Source: Trichobilharzia szidati
Taxonomy: Eukaryota; Platyhelminthes; Trematoda; Strigeidida; Schistosomatidae
Direction of reading: 5' to 3'
Assembly (NCBI GenBank): GCA_944472155.2
Contig: OX235271.1
Coordinates: forward strand, 39,296,633-39,360,632
DNA: 64,000 nucleotides
Below the pieces are notes generated by a model. It saw only the letters and a list, made by a program, of their open reading frames with translations, did no database searches and was not told where the DNA came from. This document shows, piece after piece, positions 20,336 through 31,435 of this stretch. Each line of letters begins with the position of its first letter. The stretch's first letter is position 1. Made by a program: the position numbers and the translations under genes.

Positions 20336-20925
20336 CACTAAGGTTGTCTTGTTACGTTACAAGTGAAGTTCAGAAACTTATCGTTTTCACCTTAACATTC
20401 ATTATGTATATTACTGAAATCTCTATTGGCTTAGATTCTGTCTAGTTTAGATAGAGGAAGAGTAAACAAGAAGTTTTGTAAAGATAATACAAAAAATAAC
20501 AAATGTTAAAATTACTTTATTGGTAAATACAGACAGGATATTGTTGGTTGCCCCTGTTTTTTATATTTATTAGTTTATATTGTCCTAAAATGCACGAATT
20601 ATTGTAGCCAGTAAAGCAATACATGACTATTGACTGTCAATCAATCAATAACACTGATTTATTCGTATGACTAGTTATCGGAGAAGATACATGCTGGGAA
20701 GAAGGAAAAAACAAGGTTTTCACATGGAAGTTGGTATGTACCTAGTTTGTTATACAATACTGAAGTTTAAAATACGCAATAATATAATGAGTGAGTTGTA
20801 ATGTCAATGAACACAGAAATGAAGGGAAAGATGATATAACAAAACAGTTTAAAAGAAATACAAGAGTTATAAAGAGTTATGAAGAGACAAAGATCAAGTT
20901 TTGATAGAAAATAACAGGGTTTTTA
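20336..20925. other. Unassigned AT-rich stretch
   Basis: No element or coding signal recognised. Confidence 0.3.
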
Positions 20926-21255
20926 TCATGACAGTAGAATTGGTTGGGTAATTTTCTTTTATATTCAAACCTGTAGTTTCCCGATCTAAACGGTTACAGC
21001 TTCAGCAATGTATAGGAGGAGTTTGTCGAGATAGAAAGGACAGTGTCGACTAGGTAGGTGTTCAGTTATCCCACATCCATAAAGAGCCACTGATACCTTT
21101 CTACAATCATTCTGGATAGTGTTCATGAGCCTTTTTAGATACGATACGAGTCAATAAACAAATGTACCTGGCTTCACATAAACACGTGAACTGATATATG
21201 CACACACACAGAATGGGTTAGATGACACATTTAGTCTTTCAAGCTTCTATAGACT
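20926..21255 (-). mobile_element. PLE-3 fragment (endonuclease and C terminus)
   Basis: Collinear with 24265-24650, e.g. AACTGATATATGCACA versus AACTGATATATACACA. It holds the decayed GIY-YIG region on the minus strand and is joined directly to the plus-strand PLE-2 fragment that follows. Confidence 0.6.
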
Positions 21256-21900
21256 AGTGGACGACTGGGATCTCCCTTAGGTCCAATGATAGCAGACTGT
21301 TTCATGCTAAGCCTAGAGGAAGGTTCACTAAATTCAAATACTGGTATTTTTCAACTATATACAAGGTATGTGGACGACATTTTTATCATTTGTGATCACA
21401 ATTATGACCTTAATAGGTATTTAACAATTGCCATCCAGTAATATCTCACGAGGGTGGATAGTTTAGAGAAAAACTAAGCAGTTGCAATGCATGTAGTGAT
21501 AAAAGATCACATAATATGGTGGGACAGATCTACAGTTTTAGAAAGGTGGAGGCAGAGGTTGATAAATGGATCTCTGTTTAAAGAATCTACTGCTGGCACA
21601 AACACACTATTACTGCCAATAAAATCAAAAGATATGCAATAGTGGAACTATATAAACAAAGTTTGAAAGTTATAGGAGTGCCCGAATATGTCTGTGGAAA
21701 ATACATTGTGGCTGAAAAGCCTCATCAGTGAATATTACTGTATTACTGAATACTTTTATCAAATAAATTTATTCCGTGATGAAGTTAATTTGTACCACTG
21801 TGCTGTACTACCTACCGTAGAGAATGAGGTTTTCGGAAAAGTATCCTCTCTGAACTTCTTCTTTACTCTGTCATAGTTTGGTGACCCTGTTGAATCACTG
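21256..21900 (+). mobile_element. PLE-2 copy with RT palm and C terminus
   Basis: 21240-21420 translates to LGSPLGPMIADCFM then LYTRYVDDIFIICDH: the PLE RT motif B and the catalytic YVDD. A deletion then joins it to the C-terminal part (WWDRSTVLERWRQR-like) and the 3' tail ACTTTTATCAAATAAA. The endonuclease is missing. A later match is 32500-32830. Confidence 0.7.
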
Positions 21901-22444
21901 GACTACCTGTTAGTCTGACGCAAAAGATCATATTTTCTCTAATTCTTGTTGATTTAGCCATTCAGTTATGTCCTCAAGTCGCAAACTGTACTTGTATACA
22001 TTTTAGAATGGCTTTCAAAGTACTGGTGTGCATATCTCGGAGATGAAGGGAAATTATCACAAGGGATTGGTCTGTATTTCAGAGAGAACAGCATAACTTC
22101 ACGTGATATACTGCAAATTGTTCTTCTTTATATAAAGATTCTGGATGAGGCGACAATAATTTGCAATAAATCATGCTGAGACTTCTGTATATTCTGTAAA
22201 CATTTTGTTCAGAATAAAGCTGATATTATTATTAGTTTACCAAACACTACCTCTAAGTGAACAAAGCATAGTTATATTTAGCTTTCATTAGCAGGTTGAT
22301 AAGTCATAATAATTCTCTACAGAGGCTTATTGGTTAGGAATAAGGATAAAAATCTACGCTAATTCTGTACTGTATAGTGGTATTCTTTGATTCTTTTACA
22401 TAAACACTGATAAAAAAATGTGTAGAAAGCTAAATTACGCCTTC
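21901..22444. other. Unassigned stretch
   Basis: No recognisable feature. Confidence 0.3.
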
Positions 22445-23345
22445 TTGTTATAGTGTGTCACTAGCCAGAGCCTATCCTTCAGCTAAGTTGGTTCCTGTCT
22501 ATTGGACAACATGCTCTTTGGTGCAGTCAAAAGTTGACAGATACCCACCCTTCTCATGTTAACTCCGACTGTGTATACAAATTAACTTGTATCTGAGGGA
22601 GCAGTTACATTAGGAGGACAGAAAGAAGGGCACACCTCCGATTTTCTCAACATGTACCGAAAAGCCTACGTTTTAAGGAAATAAACTCTTATAATAGTGC
22701 TATCACCAGACATCTCCTTGACACGGATCATGAGATGTAAATCGCAAGTCCTTTGAAATTACCAATAGACAGAAAGCTCAATTCTCCTCAAGTTCACCGA
22801 AACAATCTTTATCAAACGCCTGAAATCCGATATGTGTTCAGAAAAAAGCAGTTATCAGTCTCTCCTTGCCCTGCCTGGTAACTGGATATCTTTATTCTGT
22901 ATTTCATTTGATTACGTATTCTTTGGCTTTAACCTCACTCCTCTTGATATAGTGTAATTTTGCTTGTCTTCTGTTTCTATGATTTCAGTTGAACTAAGTA
23001 AATTTTTGCCCAATTTATTAGTTACTCATCATCTTATGCACCTCCCATCTTCATTAAGTAACTCCTCTACCATTGTATGTATACATTTACTTGGTTTAAA
23101 CTTGAACTCCATGTGTAAAAACTATATAAGCACAATTTTCTGAGCACTGTTCACTAAGTTTGGAACTTCCTGTCAACTGACATCATGAAGAAATTTGCAA
23201 CTATGTTAAAACTTTTCTGTACATGAACTTAGTAATAATAGTTTATTTAGACTGTAAGCAGGTGATGAGAAGCGAACCAAATAAATGATGGTATCATATT
23301 ATTCAGCACAAACCACTGTTGTTCTTGCTTTATTCAAATATGTGA
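22445..23345 (+). mobile_element. PLE-4 copy (endonuclease and long 3' UTR)
   Basis: 22550-22900 encodes a decayed GIY-YIG (a SSYIRRTERR block then LRFSQHVPKSLRF and NSAITRHLLDT). A 450-base 3' UTR follows, ending ACCACTGTTGTTCTTG, TTTATTCAAAT. It aligns with the minus-strand copy at 58972-59660. Two in-frame stops are visible in the endonuclease region. Confidence 0.65.
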
Positions 23346-24130
23346 AGTTTCTTCTTCATTTTGCATCATTCAATCTTTAGTTCTGACAACGTTTCACTGC
23401 CTGCCAGATATTTACATAATACGAATTCACACTGGTCATTTGTAAATTGTACAGTTTCCGTCGGAAACCGGAAATATTCAGAATACACTGTGTGATCGTC
23501 TTCATACAAGTAAATGGCGATCAAGAAAGCGAAAACAATAGCAGGCCAGTGTACAATACTGATTACAAGAAGTAATCAGAAAACACTCATATCAACTGGT
23601 TCGCTAGAAAATGTTTGATTTAGACTGATTCAGTATTTTAGTTAGCCTACCACCCATCGTTTAGACAACTTCAACTAGATTAGGGTGCACTGTTGTTTGA
23701 CATGAATGCTTTATAGGTACTAATACCAATTAGTAGTATGTGCCGTCACTTTTACATGATAGTCAGTAGTATGCAACATATTTACCAAGCAATCGGCTGA
23801 TGAAATACGATTACTCCACATTGATCATAAAATGAACTTGACGACTGACTTTCATTATTCATGAAAAATTCCCATTCGAACATTAATGACAGAAGACAAG
23901 TAGTTCAACGAAGAGTCTCTTTTCGGCGAATTCATTCTCATAGCTGTACAATCGCAAATATATGTGGTTGTTTTGTATGCGTGTGTACATTAAATTTTTC
24001 AAACGAAAATACAATTAGTAAGTTCAGATGAATTGGATGTTGATGTAAGAGGGTAGTAACAAAAGTGATGAGTTATCACAAATGATTCTTAAAGAAGAGT
24101 TACGTAATAACATCAGTAGTTTAATGAAAG
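23346..24130. other. Unassigned stretch
   Basis: One short hairpin (GTTTCC / GGAAAC around GTC at 23454-23468) and no element match or coding signal. Confidence 0.3.
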
Positions 24131-24949
24131 AGTTGTACTCAGGGTGTACATGGAAACAAAATAACATACAGAATTACAAAAGGGTTTTAAGTGGAAAAAT
24201 AAGCATACAAACAAAAGTTAAGTGAAATCCAACAAATAAAGAAAAGTTAAGTCAAATCAGCACAATTGTTACCATGGGAGTAGAAGTGGTTGAATAATTT
24301 TATTTTGTATGCACAGTTCTGGTTCCTCGAGCTTAATAGCTAGGGCTTCTGCTATGCAAAGAAGACGGAATCGTACTGTCTTTGGAAGGTTGTTCTTCAC
24401 TTTGTAGATTACTTTAAAGGAGGAATGACCAGTGTTGACGAGGTGTTCTATTATTGCACTCCCTATGCAGCCATTACTTCCTTTCTGCAGCCACGCTGGA
24501 TAGTGCTCTTTGACCCTTTTTGACAGGATACGCGTTGAACGACTGATGTACCTGGTTCCACAGCAACAGGTGAACTGATATATACACATAGAAATTGTCA
24601 GGTAAGTGATCTTGTCTTTTGGGCTTCTGTAGATCAGCCAGCAACTAGAGAAGACTACTCTCAATGTTGCCGCAAAGAAAGTTCTTCTTAAAGAGGTGGA
24701 GATTCTCCTTCTAAGGACGTCACTGAGTAGGTCTCCTTTGAAGTCGAGGTTCATATAAGGTATCTTTTTTGGCATAGATGCTGTTTCTTGCTTTTGAATT
24801 TTTTGTTTGATGTTTTTGTCCACGAATCTTGATGGATAACCGTTTTGTATGAAGGTTTCTTTCATGAAGTTTAGTTCTTCTTCTATGGTATCTGAGCTAC
24901 AGATGCGTCGGATGCGAGTGACAAGAATACTAATTAAGTTTCTTTTCCG
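24131..24949 (-). mobile_element. PLE-3 copy, 3' half
   Basis: Contains the open frame at 24269-24949 and about 130 bases of 3' UTR to its left. The upstream RT palm is absent in the window. Compare 10560-10800, 20926-21255 and 29957-30560. Confidence 0.7.
24269..24949 (-). CDS. PLE-3 reverse transcriptase C terminus plus GIY-YIG endonuclease (open)
   Basis: 226 codons without interruption. The first 60 residues are the RT-thumb and linker (RKRNLISILVTR, IEEELNF, NGYPSRFVDKNIKQK, hallmark PLE sequence). FKGDLLSDVLRRR and RVVFSSC follow, then the GIY-YIG domain: CIYQFTCCCGTRYIS with paired Cys, and SKRVKEHYPAWL with the conserved Arg and Glu. The last 60 residues are a charged helix typical of the family (IEHLVNTGHSSF, LAIKLEEPELC). 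The second block reads YIS rather than YIG. The frame opens after a stop near 24985, so it is 5'-truncated; the first ATG is at 24865. It is the only PLE frame here free of stops from linker to C terminus. Confidence 0.75.
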   Translation of the reverse strand, partial: RKRNLISILVTRIRRICSSDTIEEELNFMKETFIQNGYPSRFVDKNIKQKIQKQETASMPKKIPYMNLDFKGDLLSDVLRRRISTSLRRTFFAATLRVVFSSCWLIYRSPKDKITYLTISMCIYQFTCCCGTRYISRSTRILSKRVKEHYPAWLQKGSNGCIGSAIIEHLVNTGHSSFKVIYKVKNNLPKTVRFRLLCIAEALAIKLEEPELCIQNKIIQPLLLPW

Positions 24950-25094
24950 ACTGATTGGTACCCAGCTGCTTATTCCACGTTATTATTTGTGTGTATGTGT
25001 GTAATTTAAACGTTTCCATTCATAAAATTAATAATTTTTATTTTTCAGCATTGATTATCTTTTTCATTAGGAATAACTGGGAAAAGCAATTGTG

Positions 25095-25335
25095 GTTCTC
25101 GTTTATTGGTTTGCAGGGATTTGACTGGTTTCAAGTTTGACTACGTGCTGGCTTCACTTACAGAAGCATTGGAAACCAGCTTGGAGTACTGGACAGCTGT
25201 TTCATCCTCGTCTGCGACTCTCCAGCCTTAGGCACCTATGGCCCTACAGTTTATTGAACTCAAGACTTTCAAGTTACCAGACGAGTTCGTATATCACTGA
25301 GCCAGTGGAATGGAATCTAATGGCCGATTGATTCA
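25095..25335 (-). mobile_element. SINE-T copy (left arm of inverted pair)
   Basis: Minus-strand tail and middle (GAAACAGCTGTCCAGTACTCC) and a divergent tRNA-like head. It faces the copy at 25440-25660 head to head across about 100 bases. Confidence 0.6.
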
Positions 25336-25439
25336 AACTTCTGCAAATTCGTGAAACATAGCTCGATAACCAGCCTGTGCCATCGGCAAGTATCTGTCCT
25401 CACGCCCAACTCCTAATTAGAACTCCTGACATATTCCAT

Positions 25440-25660
25440 TTAATGGATAAATTAGTAGAAGTTAGAACTGATGGGTTCTGTTACAGTGGGTCAACGGTCA
25501 AAGAATTCACCTTATAACTTGCAGATCCCGGGTTCGACCTCTGATGAAGTACTGGTGAAGAATCCCAAACAAGGACGGAACTACCTTGCATTACTCCCTG
25601 CATCACAATGGTTTTCTAATTGTAATCACTTCGTGATTATCTGCTGGCATGATTTTTCAG
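25440..25660 (+). mobile_element. SINE-T copy (right arm of inverted pair)
   Basis: Head includes AGTAGAAGTTAGAACTGATGGG, CCTTATAACTTGCAG and the B box CGGGTTCGACCTC. The hammerhead middle is decayed (GTACTGGTGAAGAATCCC, AAGGACGGAACTACC). The tail is GGTTTTCTAATTG. Confidence 0.6.
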
Positions 25661-26984
25661 TTTCCGGATAAAATATGGTGAATTCTGGCTTGTAACTGGA
25701 TAAGTTGTAGATAGCGAATTCCATTCTATGTATTACCACTTCGTTCAAATAGTTTACCGGAATTCGGCTGTTTGAGCTGAATCAATCTGCTTGGTTCATA
25801 ATGATCGAAAAGGTTGTCCGGAGTTTAGATTACTATGGTTTGGTTGCTTGATATGACTGGTTTCTATAAAGTCACTTATATCAATCAGTTGTATGTACTG
25901 TCATAAAATCACGCCTTTCCTATCGATCTCCAATTACGATTATCAAGCAGATCGCACATTGTGATGCATTTATCTTTATTAGCTGCTGAATGGTAGCTCA
26001 TTAACTACCTCTCATTAATCATTCAAGCTAGATCAGGAAACTGTTTATTTTTTATCTCAACAGGTGTAACTAATAATTTCATATATATATATATATATTT
26101 ATATTAGATCCATACAAGGTGTTTCATTGTATTATTGTTTTTAAGCAATAATTTCGATAATTTTTGAGAAATCTCTACTTTATGCTAAATTTAGGACATC
26201 ATCGATGCATGCATGCATTATGACAGTGAATATACAATTCAGAGTTGGGGTGGGTGGGGAGCTGGGAGAGAGAAAGGAGAGAAGAGGGTAGAGAAGTAAA
26301 GTAAAACGAAGTAGTAAAGTAGCATTGAGTGAGTAAGTGAATGAAATTTTTCACTTATTCATATCTTTAAGTATTGATATTGAAGAAGCAATCCCTGTTT
26401 TGACGGAAGATTTTTTCACACACTGATCAATAGGAAATTTTATTTTATTTTTTTAAAAAAAGAAGTAATTTGACTGCGCTGTTATTTTTTGTCATAGTAG
26501 ATGCTCCCTGCTGAGGACTGCAAGTAGGTATGATATTTTAGGTTAACACGATCAATGATGAACGGATATTTAAAATTGATACATAGATGGTTTATAGATA
26601 ACTGGAAGCTACTTTCCTTGTTGTTTGACATCATGGGATCAGAGGCTATTCTATCGGTATGGTGTTAGGATGAAAACATTTTATTTGAATAGTTTCTATA
26701 AAAAGTTAGTCTAGTTAAGATTTTTAAAGATTGGCCAGTGAGCAAAGAATATTCTTTCTGATGATTTTATAATATTCTACAGCGTTATTTGTTCATAATT
26801 AGTCAAGGAATTATTGTTATCAGCAACATTAATGCTTCAAATAGCACTGATACACTAACATCAAAAGCTTACAGTCCTTTATCGTCTTGAAGGACGATGG
26901 AAACTTCACGATTAAGTCAAGAAAGGTTCGAGAACATAACCAACTTAAAAGATTACACTCCAAAAGCAACCGCAAGTGATGCAC
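25661..26984. other. Mostly unassigned; repeat Z and simple repeats
   Basis: Repeat Z (see 45440) has a copy at about 25780-25870. An (AT)n run lies at 26078-26098, (ATGC)n at 26203-26219, and a purine-rich GGGA/GAGA stretch at 26240-26330. No coding sequence recognised. Confidence 0.35.
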
Positions 26985-27157
26985 TAAAGTGTGCGTCACT
27001 GGCTTGGCCAACCACTCACGCCGCCCTGGGTTCGATCCACAGCCGACTCACTACATTATCTTACTTAGCTGGTAATAAGACTGGTAAGAGGGGACTAGTG
27101 ACCCCAACCCGTAAAATTAAATACCACTGCTGCCAAAACTTCGAAGCTCTATTTTGA
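26985..27157 (+). mobile_element. SINE-G2 copy ending in a microsatellite
   Basis: tRNA-like head (TGTGCGTCACTGG, B box CTGGGTTCGATCC, GCCGACTCACT), then the family body ACCCCAACCCGTAAAATTAAATACCACTGC. The expected L-RTE-like tail is replaced by the (AACT)n array that begins at 27160. Confidence 0.65.
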
Positions 27158-27159
27158 AG

Positions 27160-27572
<413 letters not shown>

Positions 27573-27831
27573 TTCATAAGTACTGACCATATGTCGCCAC
27601 TTGGGACTACGAAGTGAGCAGTGATACTCATGGTCAAGGCCGACAATCGTTGCATATCTTACACTTTCAGTTGCAATGTCACACAATGGTAAATCTACAC
27701 AGAGGAAACTGGTGCACAATATGCATGCCTCTAAGCCGACAGCCAGAAATTAGGTGTGTATTGAAGATGAAATCGCACAACAAATGTCAAATGAGAATTT
27801 TGTAAACATACTAAGATTACATCATCAATCA

Positions 27832-28175
27832 GCTATTGATATAAGAATAAAACTTGGGCACTGTGGTAGAGTGTAATTCCATTATGGGTAGATTTTGTTT
27901 TGATGAAGTCTCACAGTGTTATACAGTAATGCTTACTGATGACTTTTCGAGCACAATTTATTGCTCATAATCATATCAAGGTAATCACACGACTTCCTAA
28001 ATTCATTTGTATAGATCCATTGTTTTTCACTTGATTTGATTGGTAGTAGTATTTTCCATATTTCGGGTATTAGTGATGAATCATTCCTATTGCATGTGCT
28101 GGGTGCAGATTCGATGAACAAGGATTCAGTAATCAAGCCTCTAAGTACCCAATGCTGCAAACACTAGGGGTCATT
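27832..28175 (-). mobile_element. PLE-2 C terminus and 3' tail with hammerhead remnant
   Basis: Minus strand: a C-terminal frame (LITESLFIESAPSTCN, IWKILLP), then the hammerhead remnant 27936-27980 with GAGC/GCTC stem II and GAAAAGTC, then the tail ACACTGTGAGACTTC to CACAGTGCCCAAG. Confidence 0.7.
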
Positions 28176-28274
28176 GCAGTTCAACCAGTATTACAACCCT
28201 GGTCTGTAGTGGAATTTATAAATTCGTACAATTCTCTATTATCTTTCTTAATCTTTCCGATATTGAGTTTATTG

Positions 28275-28945
28275 TTATAGATATGATGGAGAAGATTTGT
28301 AGCTCAGATGGATGATTTTGATGTGGTCGTGTTCTCTGAGCTGAGTGGTTCATTTGCGAAGATTTCATTCCCCTACACACTAGGCGACATCTTCAGTACA
28401 CACTACAATTTGCTGAAGTGAGCTTTTAGATTTCTCTGCGAGTTTATTAGTCATCTCTCATGGTGTATAACCTAGAACGTCGTAATTGGTTGTTTTGTGT
28501 ATTTTCACACCCTCTAGACTACTTGTGGTATTGGTACTCATTGTTTCCTTGACCTGAAGTTTGACCCTATGTTCATGTGACCTCCTTCTTTTCGATTGGT
28601 AAATTTTGTCAATCTCGATGTGTCTATAGACTGGTGATTCACTGGAATACCAAGCAGGCTTCGAAAAATTGCCTGGCATTCTTGGTGTTTCATCTGTCTA
28701 ATATTTGAATGTTGGTTGTTTCAGTCAAATTGATATCTGTGGTTGTCTGTATGTAGTGAGGCGATATGAGGGAGTGGATGTCATCATGTCTTTTGAGGGT
28801 TAGCTTATGATCATGGATACGAAGACGAAGGGGACGTGCACTTTTGCCGATGTAGTGTTTTTCGCAGTTGCCTAGTGAATAAGGGAATGAAAGCTTCGCA
28901 AATTAACTATCCAGCTCAAAGAACACAACCACATCAAAAAGTTTA
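28275..28945 (-). mobile_element. PLE-1 copy with inverted terminal repeat
   Basis: The minus-strand body encodes decayed GIY-YIG (TACATCGGCAAAAGTG) and tail. At the right end, 28873-28945, the plus strand carries the 3' tail again (GGAATGAAAGCTTCGC, TATCCAGCTCAAAGAAC). So this copy also has its own 3' end inverted at its 5' side, like 9416-10290. The frame 28458-28679 covers the middle of the C-terminal region. Confidence 0.7.
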
Positions 28946-29545
28946 GTGTTATATTTATACTTATTATCACTTACAAATGCTTTTGAACTGTAATCTATTG
29001 ATGTTATCAATTCACTGTTGTTTAAAACATTAACGTTGTTTGTTAATAACAATAAATTCTTTAATTATTACAGACAGATAACATTGTAGAATCTTATGAA
29101 GAAGTTATAGAAAAGCATATTCTTTGTTCACCAATGACATATTTCAAATTGAAAAGCACAATGGCAAATAATACTGACTGACATGAAGGTTAGGAAACCA
29201 CTAGCGTCAAACAATGGCACATACTAGCCAAACTGATGTGATCTCAACACTGAACTGTGGTTTCACTCATTTGGGTATGGTTTAACCAGCAGTGTACCTG
29301 GTTGGCCTTAGCTAACACATCTGAATCGGTTCGTATCAAACGAATTCTGGCTAGCTATTTGAACGAACTAGTTGATAAGTGGTTTTCCTCTAACTACTTG
29401 TTTCAGTCAGTTAAGTTTTACTGTAATAGTCACATTTATTGGTCAAGTAGATATGAGGTGCTGAATATTTTTGGTTTCTGAAGAGAACTGTAGCGGTGTC
29501 TCCCTTCATACTGTGTAATTTGTGAAATAACTAAATTAATTGAAT
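28946..29545. other. Mostly unassigned; repeat Z copy
   Basis: Minus-strand repeat Z at about 29205-29285 (TGAGATCACATCAGTTTGGC). Nothing else recognised. Confidence 0.35.
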
Positions 29546-29680
29546 TGACAGAAGTTAGAATTGATGGGGGTTGGATTCCGTTGAAGTGTGTCAGTCATAT
29601 ACGAGCTCGCCTTGTAACCTGAAAGTCCTGAGTTCAGTACCTGATGGGATCAGATATGCGCAGGGCTCAAGAAGAGCAGA
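29546..29680 (+). mobile_element. SINE-T head fragment
   Basis: Carries the 5' head GACAGAAGTTAGAATTGATGGG, then CGAGCTCGCCTTGTAACC and a decayed B box (GAGTTCAGTACC). It breaks off before the hammerhead part. 29681-29956 has no recognised feature. Confidence 0.55.
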
Positions 29681-29956
29681 CTGAAATCACTTTGTGGTCA
29701 AACTCGACATCAACTAAATCTCTACGAACTAACACTCAAAAATTCGATGGAGCAACGATGGCTTACGGTATTCGCCTGTTTTATTTGACCAAAATAAACG
29801 CATTAAACAAATCTCGGCAAGTTTCTTGAAAAAAAAAACAAATTTTTTAGTTTTTCTAAAGTTGTTACCATTTCAGTCTGTAAAATGGTCGTGGGATAGT
29901 CATACAGGAAAAAGTAAATCTAATATATTTAAACCCAGTAATTATGACATTTTTTG

Positions 29957-30560
29957 CTTTTGTATATCGGCCGTACGCAGCGTCAAGTTCAACTCTCTTC
30001 AGGAACCTGGAATTCAGAGGCGACAGCAAAGCAGAAATTCCTGGAAACCGCCTTCCTAAATGTTTAAAGAAGACATTTCAAGCAGCCATCTTAAGTATCA
30101 CATTCTCTAACAGACAATTAATCCAGTCTAACGTTAAGGATAAGATACCAGTTTTGGCCATCTCAGTGTGCATTTATCAGTTTACTTGCTCCTGTGGAGC
30201 AAAGTATATCAGCAGAATGCAACGTCAAGTCCACAAACGTATTCTGGAGCATTGTCCAGCTTGATTAGCCCGCCAGAGGAGAAAAGAAGAATAACAGCAT
30301 CTTTATCCTCTAATGCCTTGTCAGTTCGGGACATCCAGCATGCCCGCATGAATGCTTCACAGTGGTACACAGAGTTCCTCAATATCGTACAAAGGGACTT
30401 CACATACGCCATATGTACATAGCTGAATCACTGGATATTCGGGATCTGAAACCAGACCTCTGCATTCAAAAGCACTACATACATCCACTCGCCCTACTGT
30501 GTTCAGAGGAACGTTCTTTCTATAATTTTGCTTCTTACCTTCAATGTGTAAGTTTACTAT
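29957..30560 (+). mobile_element. PLE-3 copy (linker, endonuclease, C terminus)
   Basis: 29944-30264 encodes NLEFRGDSKAEI, then VCIYQFTCSCGAKYIS and KRILEHCPA, i.e. the linker and GIY-YIG domain with the Cys pair intact. A stop follows at 30262-30264, and the remaining C terminus is in other frames (YIAESLDIRDLKPDLC in 30362-30616). It aligns with 24269-24800. Confidence 0.75.
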
Positions 30561-30941
30561 TATTACTGTTATTATTATCATCCATATTTTATTATCCCCC
30601 TGTTACTGTTTATTAATAACACTGCGTTTTCATACAGCTTTTATATAAAAACACTTTGTCTTATTTCCACTAGTTCCTGTCCGTTCTACACAATCATACT
30701 GATTAGTCATTATCTCACACTTATTACGTCATGCCAAATTCTGTCTCTTTTCTAACTGCTAATTAGTTACCCCGTCTAGGTTACACCTTACATTACGTAA
30801 CACATTTTTTGAGGATAGATTTTACTAGTATCTGATAGGTCTTATGGTTTCTTTATTAAATATAATTACGTCTTTTTCTTTGTTTTAATTGTAACGTTTT
30901 ATTTTATATTAGAAGATACGGTGGAGAAGTAGACGAGACAC
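30561..30941. other. Unassigned AT-rich stretch
   Basis: No feature recognised. Confidence 0.3.
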
Positions 30942-31212
30942 ATTTAATTTAACTGAATTTTAGATTTTCCCGTCAACTGATTGGACCGAAGTGCTCGGTC
31001 TCAGGTTGACATGTCGGCTTCTTTTGCTGATGCTTCAACGATGTCTGGGCATTTAATTAGAATTTAATTGGTGGATTGTGACTAGCAGTGGAATCCACGA
31101 TGCGTGTTTCGTTCTATTTGGGACTCGTCATCTGGATGTACCTGCATTTCCTAGTGAGTGATGATGCTCGGTCCAATCAATCGACGGGAAAATCTAAAAT
31201 TAAATTAAATTA
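30942..31212. repeat. Inverted-repeat unit enclosing a minus-strand hammerhead tail
   Basis: Left arm 30942-30990 and right arm 31169-31212 are near-perfect inverse copies (TTTTAGATTTTCCCGTC, TGATTGGACCGA). Between them is a minus-strand SINE-alpha tail with a hammerhead remnant (31090-31138). No transposase frame is present. It could be a non-autonomous DNA element, or two SINE/PLE ends that met. Confidence 0.55.
31090..31138 (-). ncRNA. Degenerate hammerhead (SINE-alpha tail)
   Basis: ATCCAG / GTGGAT stem I, ATGACGA in the CUGANGA position (only C3 changed to A), a weakened stem II (GTCCC / AGAAC), GAAA intact, then CACGCATC. Near-complete core with a single critical substitution. Confidence 0.45.
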
Positions 31213-31214
31213 CC

Positions 31215-31435
31215 ATGACCCATTGCACAAGAGGTGGCTCTCGTGGTCCAAGTGGTCTAGTGGATAACGCTTCGGCGTTTGAAACTATGGGCACTGGGTT
31301 CGAGACTCGGTGGGGACATCATTACTCACTGGGGAATGCAGGTACATCCAGCTGACCACGAGTCCCAAGTAGGACGAAATGCGCATCGTGGATTCCACTG
31401 CTAGTCACCATCCACCAATTAAAGTCACATTTAAG
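31215..31435 (+). mobile_element. SINE-alpha copy (SM-alpha-like), best preserved
   Basis: tRNA-like head with an A-box-like TGGTCTAGTGGATAA, GCTTCGGCG and a clear B box CTGGGTTCGAGACTC, then the hammerhead tail and GTCACCATCC end. The order of tRNA-like head followed by ribozyme is that of schistosome SM-alpha SINEs. Confidence 0.8.
31346..31393 (+). ncRNA. Hammerhead motif with insertion in the catalytic box
   Basis: Stem I ATCCA / TGGAT, then CTGA and GAG separated by CCAC in place of one base (CTGACCACGAG), stem II GTCC / GGAC around CAAGTA, GAAA, and stem III ATGC / GCAT closing onto ATC. Helices are good. The core has about three extra bases, which should disable it. Confidence 0.5.
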
